Shown here piece by piece: positions 36,992 to 45,502 of a stretch of 64,000 nucleotides of DNA. How positions within the stretch are numbered: the stretch's first letter is position 1; the number at the start of each line of letters is the position of its first letter. The notes beneath the pieces were generated by a model that was not told the DNA's origin, did not search any database, and saw only the letters and a program-made list of their open reading frames with translations. The stretch comes from UBA5070 sp035913415 (GTDB lineage Bacteria; Fibrobacterota; Fibrobacteria; UBA5070), in the NCBI GenBank assembly GCA_035913415.1, contig JAMIIV010000199.1:10441-74440 (forward strand). Reading direction: 5' to 3'. The position numbers and the translations under genes were made by a program.

Positions 36992-39652
36992 GTGAGACGA
37001 AACCCGATCGCCCATCATTGGGCCAAAACAAATCAGTCGACCAATGCGTGGCATCCACTCGTTTTGCACATGCTGGATGTCGCGGTTTCGGTTGATGCCA
37101 TTTTGGTCCGCGAACCAGAGTCTACACGCCAGAAACTTGCTTCATGCCTTGGGCTATCGTGGGAGCAGGCGCGCCCCTGGCTCCAAGTCGTGATAGCTTG
37201 TCACGACTTGGGCAAGGCATGCCCGGGGTTCCAACTCAAATGGGACGTAGCGCGATGCTTGATCGATGCGATGGGGCTGAAGCTGCGTCCCAACGTGGAT
37301 ACGGCGATCAATCACGCCTTCGTAAGCCAGCTTGTCCTTGCTGATCTGTTGATCGAACTCGGATGGGCGGAAGATCTTGCCGAACTTGTTGCCGATGCCG
37401 TAGGTTGCCACCACGGGGAGCGGGCCAGTCCCAGCAAACTTGAGGATCTCCGAGGCAACGGCAAGTCCTTGGGCGGAGATGATTGGCAAGAGGCTCGACA
37501 TAGCCTTTTCGATGCCGTGAAAAATGCGCTTGATGCCGAGACGATTCCGACCAAGGCGACCTTGTCGGGGCCGGAGTTCATGCTGCTTGCCGGGCTTACG
37601 AGTTTTGCGGATTGGATCGGATCCAACGACGAATGGTTCCCATTCGGCACTCCGGAAGATTGCGAGGATCTAGCGGCGTGGATCGAGATGCGCCGTGGAA
37701 ACGCCGATCGGGCACTTGACGTAATCGGTTGGTCATACCGCGTTCCGTTGATGGAATCGGAGAAATCCTTTGCCGATGTCTTTGGTTTTGCGCCCCGACC
37801 GCTCCAAGATGCGGTGGCCAGTGCGGTATCCACAGCAACCGGGCCATGCATTCTGTTGGTCGAGGCCCCGATGGGTGAAGGGAAGACAGAAGCTGCTTTC
37901 TTTGCGCACCTGGAATTGCAGCGTCGCTTGGGCCATCGTGGCTTGTATGTCGCGCTTCCTACCAAGGCCACCGGAAATGCGATGTTCGCTCGTTCCTTGG
38001 AGTTCCTGAAGGGATTTCATGGCAATCGCCACTTGGATCTCCAGCTTCTCCACGGCGGCACGCTGTTGAATGATTCGTTTCAGGATCTGCGACTGCGAGG
38101 AATTCATGCCGAAGGTGGTGATGGCAGCATCCAAGCAGGGGAGTGGTTCACGCACAAGAAGCGGGCTCTGCTTTCAGAATATGGTGTCGGAACCATCGAT
38201 CAGGCGCTTATGCCGATTCTGCCTGTGCGCCACAATTTCGTGAGGCTGTGGGGCTTGGCCAATCGCGTCGTGGTCTTCGATGAGATCCATGCCTACGACG
38301 CCTACACAGGGACGCTCTTGGTCAACTTGCTGCGTTGGCTGCTGGCGCTGGACTCTTCGGTGATCCTGTTGTCGGCGACCTTGCCGCCTTCCTTCCGCGA
38401 CAAGCTTGCAGAAATTGTCGGCTCGGAAATTCCCGTCCCTGAGGCCGCCTATCCTCGGCTATCCATCTTCAAGCCGGGTGCTGTCGAGCAGATTGCTTTC
38501 CAAGCCGATCCCGCTCGTAGGAGAGAGATCAAGCTCGAAGGGATCTCTCCGAACCTTGAACGGATCCGCGATGAATTGCTGCTTCGCACAGCGAATGGCG
38601 GACTTGCTCTGGCTTTGGTCAACACCGTGCAGCGGGCGCAGGATCTCTATCGGTTGTTTCCATCCATTGAGACTATTTGCAACGGGGACAATGCTGTCGG
38701 GTGCAAGCTGGAGGATGGTACCGAGGTCTATCTGTTCCATGCGAGATTCCCGGCAGACAAGCGTCAGGTGCGTGAAGACTTGGCTTTGGCGCTCTTCGGG
38801 AAGAACGGCTCGCGTGAAGGAAAGAAGATCCTGATCGCGACGCAGGTGGCGGAGCAAAGCCTTGACCTTGATTTCGATGTTCTGATCACGGACCTTGCGC
38901 CGATCGATCTTGTCCTCCAGCGTGCCGGTCGGTTGTGGCGCCATGCGCGTCCTGCTCGTCCGATTTCAAGCCCGACCTTGCTGGTAGCTGGACTGGATGG
39001 CCAAGAGCCACCGGATTTGGGCAAACCTCTATGGTGGAATGCCGTCTACCGCGAGGATGTCCTGCTGCGGACTTGGGCACTTCTGAAACAGCGAACCTCT
39101 CTGATTCTTCCTGACGACATCGATGGAATGGTGAAGGCGGTTTACGAGGATGGTGTCGAGTTGACGGAAGCATTGCGTGAGCGTGTCGATGCTGCCATGA
39201 TGGCGGAGGACGGAGAGGAATACGCGCACAAGGCTCTGGCCAATCAAGCGGTTTCGATCGGAGATCCGAAAACCAGCGAATGGAAGAGTCTTTCGCTGAC
39301 CAAGTTCGACGAGGATGAGTTGGGTATCCATTCCTCACTCGTCGCCAAGACTCGCTTGAGCGATGCATCTGCGGTGGTGGTTCCACTGAGGGCCAAGGAT
39401 GATTTTCAGCCGACCACTGAGCCGGATTTCCAGACGGCAAAGGCGTGGTCACTGCGGTCCCTCGGCGTTTCCCGAACAGGTGTGGTCAAGCGATTGCAGA
39501 AGCTTGGGGTGCCGGAAGGATGGGCGAAGTCTGCACTGCTGCGCAACTGCATTCCGCTGCAATTGAACGAGGACGGGGCCTGGATCGAAGACCCTTCCGT
39601 CATGCTCGATGAAGCGCTGGGACTGGTGTACACAACAAAGGAGAATGCGTGA
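36992..39652 (+). CDS. cas3: CRISPR-associated helicase/nuclease Cas3 (type I-E)
   Basis: The 886-aa protein joins an N-terminal HD nuclease (His21, His71-Asp72 in CHDLGK, HHGE near 145) to a superfamily 2 helicase (Walker A EAPMGEGKTEAAF, DEIH box in VVFDEIHAYD, SATLP, QVAEQSLDLDFD, QRAGRLWRH). It degrades target DNA recruited by Cascade. The GTG at 36992 was chosen because GGAGG lies 8 nt upstream and HHWAKT...WHPL is the usual start of the HD domain; the frame extends 24 codons further. It ends with a 4-nt overlap into cas8e, so it heads the cas operon. Confidence 0.96.
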   Translation: MRRNPIAHHWAKTNQSTNAWHPLVLHMLDVAVSVDAILVREPESTRQKLASCLGLSWEQARPWLQVVIACHDLGKACPGFQLKWDVARCLIDAMGLKLRPNVDTAINHAFVSQLVLADLLIELGWAEDLAELVADAVGCHHGERASPSKLEDLRGNGKSLGGDDWQEARHSLFDAVKNALDAETIPTKATLSGPEFMLLAGLTSFADWIGSNDEWFPFGTPEDCEDLAAWIEMRRGNADRALDVIGWSYRVPLMESEKSFADVFGFAPRPLQDAVASAVSTATGPCILLVEAPMGEGKTEAAFFAHLELQRRLGHRGLYVALPTKATGNAMFARSLEFLKGFHGNRHLDLQLLHGGTLLNDSFQDLRLRGIHAEGGDGSIQAGEWFTHKKRALLSEYGVGTIDQALMPILPVRHNFVRLWGLANRVVVFDEIHAYDAYTGTLLVNLLRWLLALDSSVILLSATLPPSFRDKLAEIVGSEIPVPEAAYPRLSIFKPGAVEQIAFQADPARRREIKLEGISPNLERIRDELLLRTANGGLALALVNTVQRAQDLYRLFPSIETICNGDNAVGCKLEDGTEVYLFHARFPADKRQVREDLALALFGKNGSREGKKILIATQVAEQSLDLDFDVLITDLAPIDLVLQRAGRLWRHARPARPISSPTLLVAGLDGQEPPDLGKPLWWNAVYREDVLLRTWALLKQRTSLILPDDIDGMVKAVYEDGVELTEALRERVDAAMMAEDGEEYAHKALANQAVSIGDPKTSEWKSLSLTKFDEDELGIHSSLVAKTRLSDASAVVVPLRAKDDFQPTTEPDFQTAKAWSLRSLGVSRTGVVKRLQKLGVPEGWAKSALLRNCIPLQLNEDGAWIEDPSVMLDEALGLVYTTKENA

Positions 39653-41169
39653 GTCGTTTCAATCTCATCGACGAACCTTGGATCCCGGTTCGGCGCAAGG
39701 ATGGCTCCTTTGCGGAACTGGGCATCAAGGACGTTCTGCTCGCCGCCAAGGAGCTTTCCGGCATCGAAGATCCGTCGCCGCTTGTGGTGGCCTCGCTGTA
39801 CCGTTTCCTGCTGGCGGTCCTGTATCGCGCCCTGGAGGGGCCGACGGACATCGATCAGGCCAAGGTTCTGTTCCGGGATGGATTGCCCACGGACAAGATC
39901 GACGCCTACCTGGAAAAATGGCGAGACAGATTCTGGCTGTTCGATGCGAAGTATCCGTTCGGGCAGCATCCAAATGTCAAGGCTGACGAGATCGAGCCTT
40001 GGACCAAGTTGACTCCAGAGTATAACGCCAGATCAAACAAGGTTCTGTTTGATCACACGGACACGAGAAGTCCGGGAGTAATCTCACCGAGCAATGCTGC
40101 GCGCTGGCTTTTGACGACATCTCACTTCTCCATCTCCGGTGGCCGTGGCTATTATCCATCGCCATCACCGAATGCGATGATATGCATCCCGCTTGGACAA
40201 AAACTGTCAGAGACCTTTCTATTCAATTTGGTTCCATATGCAAATCGGGAGGTACAAAAGGTCGATCAAGCGCAATGGGAGCGGGAGCCACCAATTCTGC
40301 CGTTGGCGATAGCGAAGAGAGTTGCGCGAGGATATGCCGACCTTTTCACATGGCAATCCCGCTTCGTTCAGCTTGAAGCTGATGCGGATGGGAATGTCTG
40401 TCGGCTTCGGTTCATTGCTGGGGAAGGCTTTGAAAATCCTACGCGTGATCCTGATCCCATGCAGCCCTCCAAACCTGACAAGGAGCACGGATGGTTACCG
40501 GTTCAATTCCGGGGAGATAAAGCTACCTGGCGGGACTTTGATGCTCTCCTTCCTGGTCCTGAAGGACTTGAGCCAAAGACGATCCAGCATAGCATGGCTT
40601 TGGTAGGTAGGAAGGGCGTTGCTCCGAAATCATTGCTGGTCCTTGGGCTCCGATACGAGCCGCCCAATGCCAATCTCGATTTCTGGCGGCAGGACCAGTT
40701 TGTCATGCCAGCGGCAATTGCAGGTGACCAGGCGGTGCGTAGCGATATCAAACGCTTGCTCAAAACCGCAGAGGAAACGCAGACAGCGCTTTGGAGCGCT
40801 TCAAGGAGCTTTGCACGGGATGTTGTAGGGCACGGGGACAGGGCTCCGGACAAAAAAGATCTCGCAGCTTTCGTGTCCCAACTGCCTGGGACGCCAGCCT
40901 ATTGGTCGATTCTGGAAGCGCGATTTCAGGAAATTCTGAACGCCTACACCTTGGATGCCAATCCAGATGCCATTGAACACCAGTGGCTGCTGTGCGTTCG
41001 CAGTGCCCTGAAGGATGCTTGGCAACTGCAGAAGAACAGCGTGTCTGGTGGTGATGCATGGACTCTGCGCGCCTTGGTCAAGGCGGAAGCTCCGATCCTG
41101 CGGAAATTGGCCGAACTGAATTCGACGCTCAAGGAATACCAAACCCAGCAACCTGAGGAGAACGGATGA
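39649..41169 (+). CDS. casA: Cascade large subunit Cas8e (CasA/Cse1)
   Basis: The 506-aa protein begins SRFNLIDEPWIPVRRKDGS, the hallmark start of Cse1. It carries the family pattern through LFDAKYPFGQHPNVK, TSHFSISGGRG and EREPPILPLA. It recognises the PAM and recruits Cas3. The GTG start overlaps the cas3 stop, and the stop overlaps the cse2 start (ATGA). The length is normal. GC content and codon use appear somewhat lower than in the flanking metabolic genes, as in the rest of the cas operon, consistent with horizontal acquisition. Confidence 0.95.
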   Translation: MSRFNLIDEPWIPVRRKDGSFAELGIKDVLLAAKELSGIEDPSPLVVASLYRFLLAVLYRALEGPTDIDQAKVLFRDGLPTDKIDAYLEKWRDRFWLFDAKYPFGQHPNVKADEIEPWTKLTPEYNARSNKVLFDHTDTRSPGVISPSNAARWLLTTSHFSISGGRGYYPSPSPNAMICIPLGQKLSETFLFNLVPYANREVQKVDQAQWEREPPILPLAIAKRVARGYADLFTWQSRFVQLEADADGNVCRLRFIAGEGFENPTRDPDPMQPSKPDKEHGWLPVQFRGDKATWRDFDALLPGPEGLEPKTIQHSMALVGRKGVAPKSLLVLGLRYEPPNANLDFWRQDQFVMPAAIAGDQAVRSDIKRLLKTAEETQTALWSASRSFARDVVGHGDRAPDKKDLAAFVSQLPGTPAYWSILEARFQEILNAYTLDANPDAIEHQWLLCVRSALKDAWQLQKNSVSGGDAWTLRALVKAEAPILRKLAELNSTLKEYQTQQPEENG

Positions 41170-41699
41170 GCGGATTTGTCGCATGGCTGGAAAGCCTCAA
41201 TCAGCGAGACACCAAGGTTCGCGCCGTTTTGCGGCGAAGCCTTGCCTTTGATCCGGGAACGCAACCAGCTGCTTACCCGTATGTCGAGCCGTTCCTTGCC
41301 GCAGAGGATAATTCATGGCGGCGTACAGTGCACTATCTGGTGGCTGGGCTGTGGGCGCAACACTGGCGTGAAGGGCGCACGGGTGTGGCATTGCCAATTG
41401 GTAAAGCCTTTGGTGAGTACGAATCCGAAAAACGCTCGAAACTGAAGGGTGAGGAGCGGAATAAGGTGACGAGTACTGAACAGCGCTTCGTCGCCTTGCT
41501 CGATTCCGACGAGGATCAACTTCCGTACCGGATGCGCCAGATGATCGCGCTGCTCAAGGATCAGAGCATCGACTTTGAGAGTGTCCTCAAGGGTCTGGTG
41601 TTCTGGAACAGCGAAACCAAACGGACTCAGACGGATTGGGCCAAAGACTTCTACCGCACTTTGAATCACGACAATTCCACCAACGAGGAGATTCCCTGA
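41166..41699 (+). CDS. casB: Cascade small subunit Cse2 (CasB)
   Basis: This 177-aa protein is the type I-E small subunit, present as a dimer that stabilises the non-target strand in Cascade. Recognisable features are FVAWLESLNQRDTKVRAVLRRSLAFDPG, YPYVEPFL and the C-terminal LPYRMRQMIALLKDQSIDF...WAKDFYRTL. It is flanked by a 4-nt overlap with cas8e and a 1-nt overlap with cas7e (TGATG). Confidence 0.94.
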   Translation: MSGFVAWLESLNQRDTKVRAVLRRSLAFDPGTQPAAYPYVEPFLAAEDNSWRRTVHYLVAGLWAQHWREGRTGVALPIGKAFGEYESEKRSKLKGEERNKVTSTEQRFVALLDSDEDQLPYRMRQMIALLKDQSIDFESVLKGLVFWNSETKRTQTDWAKDFYRTLNHDNSTNEEIP

Positions 41700-42859
41700 T
41701 GAAGACCTTGATCGAAATCCACGCCCTCCAGAATTTTGCGCCTTCAAACTTGAATCGGGACGATACCGGTGCGCCCAAGGATGCCATCTTTGGCGGTGTG
41801 CGTCGTGCCCGTGTCTCGAGCCAGTGCTTGAAGCGTGCCGTACGCCAGCACTTTGCTGGTCTCGTCGAATCAGGTAAGCTTGAAGCTGCTGATCTTGCCA
41901 GCCGTACCAAGCGTGTTTTGGACGCCGTCGTGAAGGAGCTTGCGGCAAAAGGGCGTGCGGAAGCGGATGCCTCCGCGAAAGCCACGCTTGCCTTGGCGGC
42001 AATGGAGCTGACCATCAAAGAGGATGGCAAGAGCGAATATCTCCTGTTCCTGGGACAGCGCGAAATCTCCGAGGTGGCGCGCATCGTCGATGAGAAATGG
42101 GATTCCCTTGTGGCTGTCGAGTCGTCATCGACAGAAGGAAAGAAAGCTGGGAAAGCCAAGAAGGATGCGGCGAAGCAGGCAGACCCGGAACTGAAAAAGG
42201 CTCTTGAGAAGATCTTCAATGGGGGCAAAGCGTTGGATCTGGCTTTGTTCGGTCGCATGCTTGCCGACATGCCGGAGAAGAACCAGTACGCCGCCTGCCA
42301 AGTGGCCCATGCGATCTCGACCCATGGTGTGGATCGCGAATTCGACTTCTACACGGCGGTGGACGATCTCAAGCCCGAGGATACGGCTGGTGCCGACATG
42401 ATGGGAACGGTGGAATTCAATTCGGCTTGCTTCTACCGCTATGCGGTCGTGGACTGGGAGAAGCTCGTCGCCAATCTCCAAGGTGATGTCGAGCTTGCGG
42501 CGAAAGGCTTGCGGGCATTCCTTGATGGATTTGTGGTGGCCGAGCCGACAGGCAAGCAGAACACCTTCGCGGCTCACAATCCTCCGGAATTCGTGGTGGT
42601 TTCGGTGCGGCACAATACGGCGCCACGTAATCTGGCCAACGCATTCGAAGTGCCGGTTCGAGTGACCAAGGGCCAGGCCTTGACCAAGATCTCAGCAGAG
42701 AACCTTGCAAGCAAAGCGAAGATTCTTCAGGCAGCTTACGGTGGCGAAGGCAAGACTCTGGTACTCAATCTTGCCGGCGCTGATGCCGCAGGTTTTGGCG
42801 AGCCGGTCGATTCTCTGCAGGTTCTGCTGGACAGGACTGTTGCGCTTGCGAAGGAGTGA
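41699..42859 (+). CDS. casC: Cascade backbone subunit Cas7e (CasC/Cse4)
   Basis: The 386-aa protein forms the six-copy crRNA-binding backbone. Typical segments are LIEIHALQNFAPSNLNRDDTGAPKDAIFGGVRRARVSSQCLKRAVR at the start, GVDREFDFYTAVDDL and the thumb-like NTFAAHNPPEFVVVSVRH. The ATG at 41699 follows GAGGAG at good spacing and overlaps the cse2 stop by 1 nt. A Lys/Ala-rich charged insertion (SSSTEGKKAGKAKKDAAKQADPELKK) near residue 145 is a likely flexible loop. Confidence 0.95.
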   Translation: MKTLIEIHALQNFAPSNLNRDDTGAPKDAIFGGVRRARVSSQCLKRAVRQHFAGLVESGKLEAADLASRTKRVLDAVVKELAAKGRAEADASAKATLALAAMELTIKEDGKSEYLLFLGQREISEVARIVDEKWDSLVAVESSSTEGKKAGKAKKDAAKQADPELKKALEKIFNGGKALDLALFGRMLADMPEKNQYAACQVAHAISTHGVDREFDFYTAVDDLKPEDTAGADMMGTVEFNSACFYRYAVVDWEKLVANLQGDVELAAKGLRAFLDGFVVAEPTGKQNTFAAHNPPEFVVVSVRHNTAPRNLANAFEVPVRVTKGQALTKISAENLASKAKILQAAYGGEGKTLVLNLAGADAAGFGEPVDSLQVLLDRTVALAKE

Positions 42860-42861
42860 GC

Positions 42862-43566
42862 ATGCCCACCCTTCTTCTGAGGCTGGTGGGGCCGATGCAA
42901 TCGTGGGGAACCATCAGCCGCTTTGATCAACGTGATACCGGCAAGGAGCCCAGCAAGTCCGGAGTGATCGGCTTGCTTGCCGCCGCCATGGGCATCGATC
43001 GCGAAAACTGGGAGGACCTGGAGCCGTTGACGCACTTGCGCATGGGCGTGAGGCATGATCGGCCAGGAATACCGAAACGTGAATATCAGACGGCAGGATG
43101 CGCCAAAGGCGACAAGATCATGACGGCCGATGGGAAAGCAACAAAGGAAAATGATCCTGGTATTGTCTCGCATCGCGACTACCTCGCCGACGCGGCATTT
43201 CTTGTGGGTCTGGAAGGCGATGATCTCGCATTGCTGGAAAAGGCCGATGCCGCCTTGCGTGACCCCGTTTGGCCGCTGGCATTGGGGCGGAAGTCCTATG
43301 TGGCCACGGAGCCGATCTGGTGCGATGGTGGCATCCGTGGCATGGGACTCGTGGACGCTCTGAAGAATCATCCGTGGATCGGTTTTTTGCGGCGCTACGA
43401 GGATGTTCCTGCTTCCTTGAGACTTTCCCTTGAGTCGGAAGACGGGACGGGTTCCATGCGTATTGACCAGATTCTGTCATCTTTCGCGGAGCGCCGTTTC
43501 GGTTCCCGTTTCGTGCGAACCGAGATGATCCCCTTCCCGCAGGAGGTCGCCGATGCTGTTGCATAG
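42862..43566 (+). CDS. casD: Cascade subunit Cas5e (CasD)
   Basis: The 234-aa RAMP protein caps the 5' end of the crRNA. It starts MPTLLLRLVGPMQSWGTISRFDQRDTGKEPSKSGVIGLLAAAMG, the classic Cas5e start, and contains VSHRDYLADAAFLVGLEG. ATG 42862 was preferred because GGAG lies 6 nt before it; GTG 42856, overlapping the cas7e stop, is the alternative. The 3' end overlaps cas6e by 14 nt. Confidence 0.95.
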   Translation: MPTLLLRLVGPMQSWGTISRFDQRDTGKEPSKSGVIGLLAAAMGIDRENWEDLEPLTHLRMGVRHDRPGIPKREYQTAGCAKGDKIMTADGKATKENDPGIVSHRDYLADAAFLVGLEGDDLALLEKADAALRDPVWPLALGRKSYVATEPIWCDGGIRGMGLVDALKNHPWIGFLRRYEDVPASLRLSLESEDGTGSMRIDQILSSFAERRFGSRFVRTEMIPFPQEVADAVA

Positions 43567-44230
43567 GATCCTTCTCGATCCGCGCAGCAAGGAAGTGCGA
43601 CGGGATCTGTCCAACCCGTATGAACTCCACTCGACTCTGTGCCGCGCCTTCAGCGCACCGGAATCGAAGTGCCCGGAAGGTTCCTTCCTGTGGCGGCTGG
43701 AGCCGGAAACTGGGGCCGAGTTGTTTCCCAAGCTATTGATCCAAAGTGTGGTCACTCCCGTTTGGGAACGGATTGGTGTTTCTGGCTGGTTTGGTGCAGT
43801 GCCTGATCCAGCAGTGGATCTGGTGGCTCGCTTGAGTCTCGATCAGCTCTGTGTCGGACAACGATTCCGTTTCCGCTTGAGGGCCAATCCGTGCGTGGTG
43901 AGGGAGAAAAAACGGCAAGGACTCCTGCAGACCGAAGAACAGGAACAGTGGCTTGTCCGGAAAGCGCAAGCGCACGGCTTCAGTTTGCCGATCTTGGAAT
44001 CGTTCGATCTCATGGATGATGGCGCTGCGCGACCGGATATCCGGATCACACAGGAGCAGATGCTCCGTGGAAAGCGGCGGGATGGGACGCAGATCAGCAT
44101 CTTTTCTGTGCTCATCGATGGCATCTTGGCTGTGGAAGATGTAGACAAGTTCCGTCTAAGCCTTGCGGGCGGCATCGGACACGGGAAAGCCATGGGGCTT
44201 GGTCTTTTGTCGGTGGTGCCTGTGGCATGA
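43553..44230 (+). CDS. casE: CRISPR RNA endoribonuclease Cas6e (CasE)
   Basis: The 225-aa protein cleaves the repeat RNA at the 3' base of its hairpin and stays bound. It has the family start (LLHRILLDPRSKEVRRDLSNPYELHSTLCRAFS), an early His (H26 within YELHSTL) as the likely catalytic residue, and the G-rich C-terminal loop LAGGIGHGKAMGLGLLSVVP. The start lies 14 nt inside cas5e, and the stop overlaps cas1 (ATGA). Confidence 0.95.
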   Translation: MLLHRILLDPRSKEVRRDLSNPYELHSTLCRAFSAPESKCPEGSFLWRLEPETGAELFPKLLIQSVVTPVWERIGVSGWFGAVPDPAVDLVARLSLDQLCVGQRFRFRLRANPCVVREKKRQGLLQTEEQEQWLVRKAQAHGFSLPILESFDLMDDGAARPDIRITQEQMLRGKRRDGTQISIFSVLIDGILAVEDVDKFRLSLAGGIGHGKAMGLGLLSVVPVA

Positions 44231-45138
44231 GAATCCAGTCCAATCCTATCCCCATGAAGGAGCGCAGCACGATGGTGTGGCTCCAGTACGGGAACGTCGA
44301 CGTGCAGGACGGCGCTCTTGTTCTGGTCAACCAGGAGGGGGCGCGGACGCACATTCCGGTGGGCGGGTTGGGTTGTTTGCTGCTGGAGCCAGGTACGCGC
44401 ATCACACATTCGGCCATCGCGCTCGCTGCGGAAGTCGGGTGCTTGGTGATTTGGGTTGGTGAGGGTGGAGTACGCCTCTATTCGGCAGGGCAGCCGGGTG
44501 GAGCGCGCTCGGATCGGCTACTCTACCAAGCCAAACTTGGGTTGGATGATGATCTTCGCTTGAAGGTCGTCCGAGCCATGTACCGCTTCCGTTTTCAGGA
44601 GGAGCCGCCAGCCCGTCGCTCCATCGAGCAGCTTCGAGGCATCGAAGGAGTGAGGGTGCGAACGATGTACAAGATGCTGGCTGCGCAGCATGGGGTCACT
44701 TGGGAGAAACGCGATTACGATCCCGACAAGTTCGAGGAGGGGGACGTTCTCAATCGCTGCTTGAGCGTGGCGAATCACTGCCTCTATGGACTTTGCGAAG
44801 CAGGGATCTTGGCAGCCGGATACGCGCCCGCCATCGGTTTCATCCATACGGGCAAACCCCTATCCTTCGTGTATGACATCGCCGACCTCTTCAAGTTCGA
44901 GACGGCGGTTCCCATTGCGTTCAAGGTGGTTGCGTCCGGGAAGCCAAACCCCGAGCGTGAAACGCGGCTCTATTGTCGGAACAGTTTCCGTAAGCACAAC
45001 CTGCTCGAGCGGATCATTCCGACCATCGAAGAAATCCTCGCGTCGGGCGGAATCGAGTTGCCCAAGTCCCACGAAGAAGCAATGCCCATTGCGATCCCGA
45101 ACAAGGAGCAGACTGGCGATGCTGGTTATCGTACTTGA
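44227..45138 (+). CDS. cas1: CRISPR integrase Cas1 (type I-E)
   Basis: The 303-aa integrase inserts new spacers at the leader end of the array together with Cas2. It shows the type I-E form: STMVWLQYGNVDVQDGALVLVN, GIEGVRVRTMYKMLAAQHGVTWEKRDYDP, the metal His in AIGFIHTG and Asp in VYDIADLFK. The start overlaps cas6e and the end overlaps cas2e by 20 nt. The length is normal, and no catalytic residue appears lost, so adaptation is probably functional. Confidence 0.96.
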   Translation: MRIQSNPIPMKERSTMVWLQYGNVDVQDGALVLVNQEGARTHIPVGGLGCLLLEPGTRITHSAIALAAEVGCLVIWVGEGGVRLYSAGQPGGARSDRLLYQAKLGLDDDLRLKVVRAMYRFRFQEEPPARRSIEQLRGIEGVRVRTMYKMLAAQHGVTWEKRDYDPDKFEEGDVLNRCLSVANHCLYGLCEAGILAAGYAPAIGFIHTGKPLSFVYDIADLFKFETAVPIAFKVVASGKPNPERETRLYCRNSFRKHNLLERIIPTIEEILASGGIELPKSHEEAMPIAIPNKEQTGDAGYRT

Positions 45139-45421
45139 GGATGCCCCCCCACGGCTTCGCGGTTATTTGACGCGGCTGTTTTTAGAGGTGCGAGCAGGAG
45201 TGTACATCGGTGAGTATTCGGCCCGTACACGCGAGAGGATTTGGGCTGTGGTAGAGAAGGAAATTGGAACGGGCAATGCCGTGATCGCGTGGTCGGTTCC
45301 GAATGACGCAGGATTCGACTTCGACACCTGTGGAGAAAACCGACGGATTCCTGTACAACTGGATGGGTTGAAACTTGTCCAGTTTTTGCCGTTTCTGGCT
45401 GGCACTTCCGAGGCAACATAG
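45119..45421 (+). CDS. cas2: CRISPR adaptation protein Cas2 (type I-E)
   Basis: The 100-aa protein is a CRISPR-Cas2 type I-E (CasF/ygbF-like) subunit: MLVIVLEDAPPRLRGYLTRL followed by FLEVRAGVYIGEYSARTRERIW. It bridges two Cas1 dimers and does not need nuclease activity. It is not fused to a DnaQ domain, unlike some type I-E relatives, although a separate DnaQ-like gene lies beyond the array. The stop at 45421 is followed by the leader. Confidence 0.94.
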   Translation: MLVIVLEDAPPRLRGYLTRLFLEVRAGVYIGEYSARTRERIWAVVEKEIGTGNAVIAWSVPNDAGFDFDTCGENRRIPVQLDGLKLVQFLPFLAGTSEAT

Positions 45422-45502
45422 GCGGGTATCTTTGACACCTCGGGTTTGGTAGAATTTTGGCCGCTTTGTAAGTTGGCCTACTGCTTTGACTTGCGTCGAA
45501 GC
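45422..45502 (+). promoter_or_regulatory. CRISPR leader
   Basis: The 81 nt between cas2 and the first repeat are the expected leader, holding the array promoter and integration signals. TTGACA at 45431 and TTGACT at 45487 are possible -35 elements. No clear IHF site was identified by eye. Confidence 0.6.

Noticed and set aside
36585..36995. 136-aa plus-strand frame upstream of cas3
   Set aside because: A short stretch (RSQRLLNLLLERGG) recalls WYL-type regulators, but the rest has no match and there is no ribosome site.
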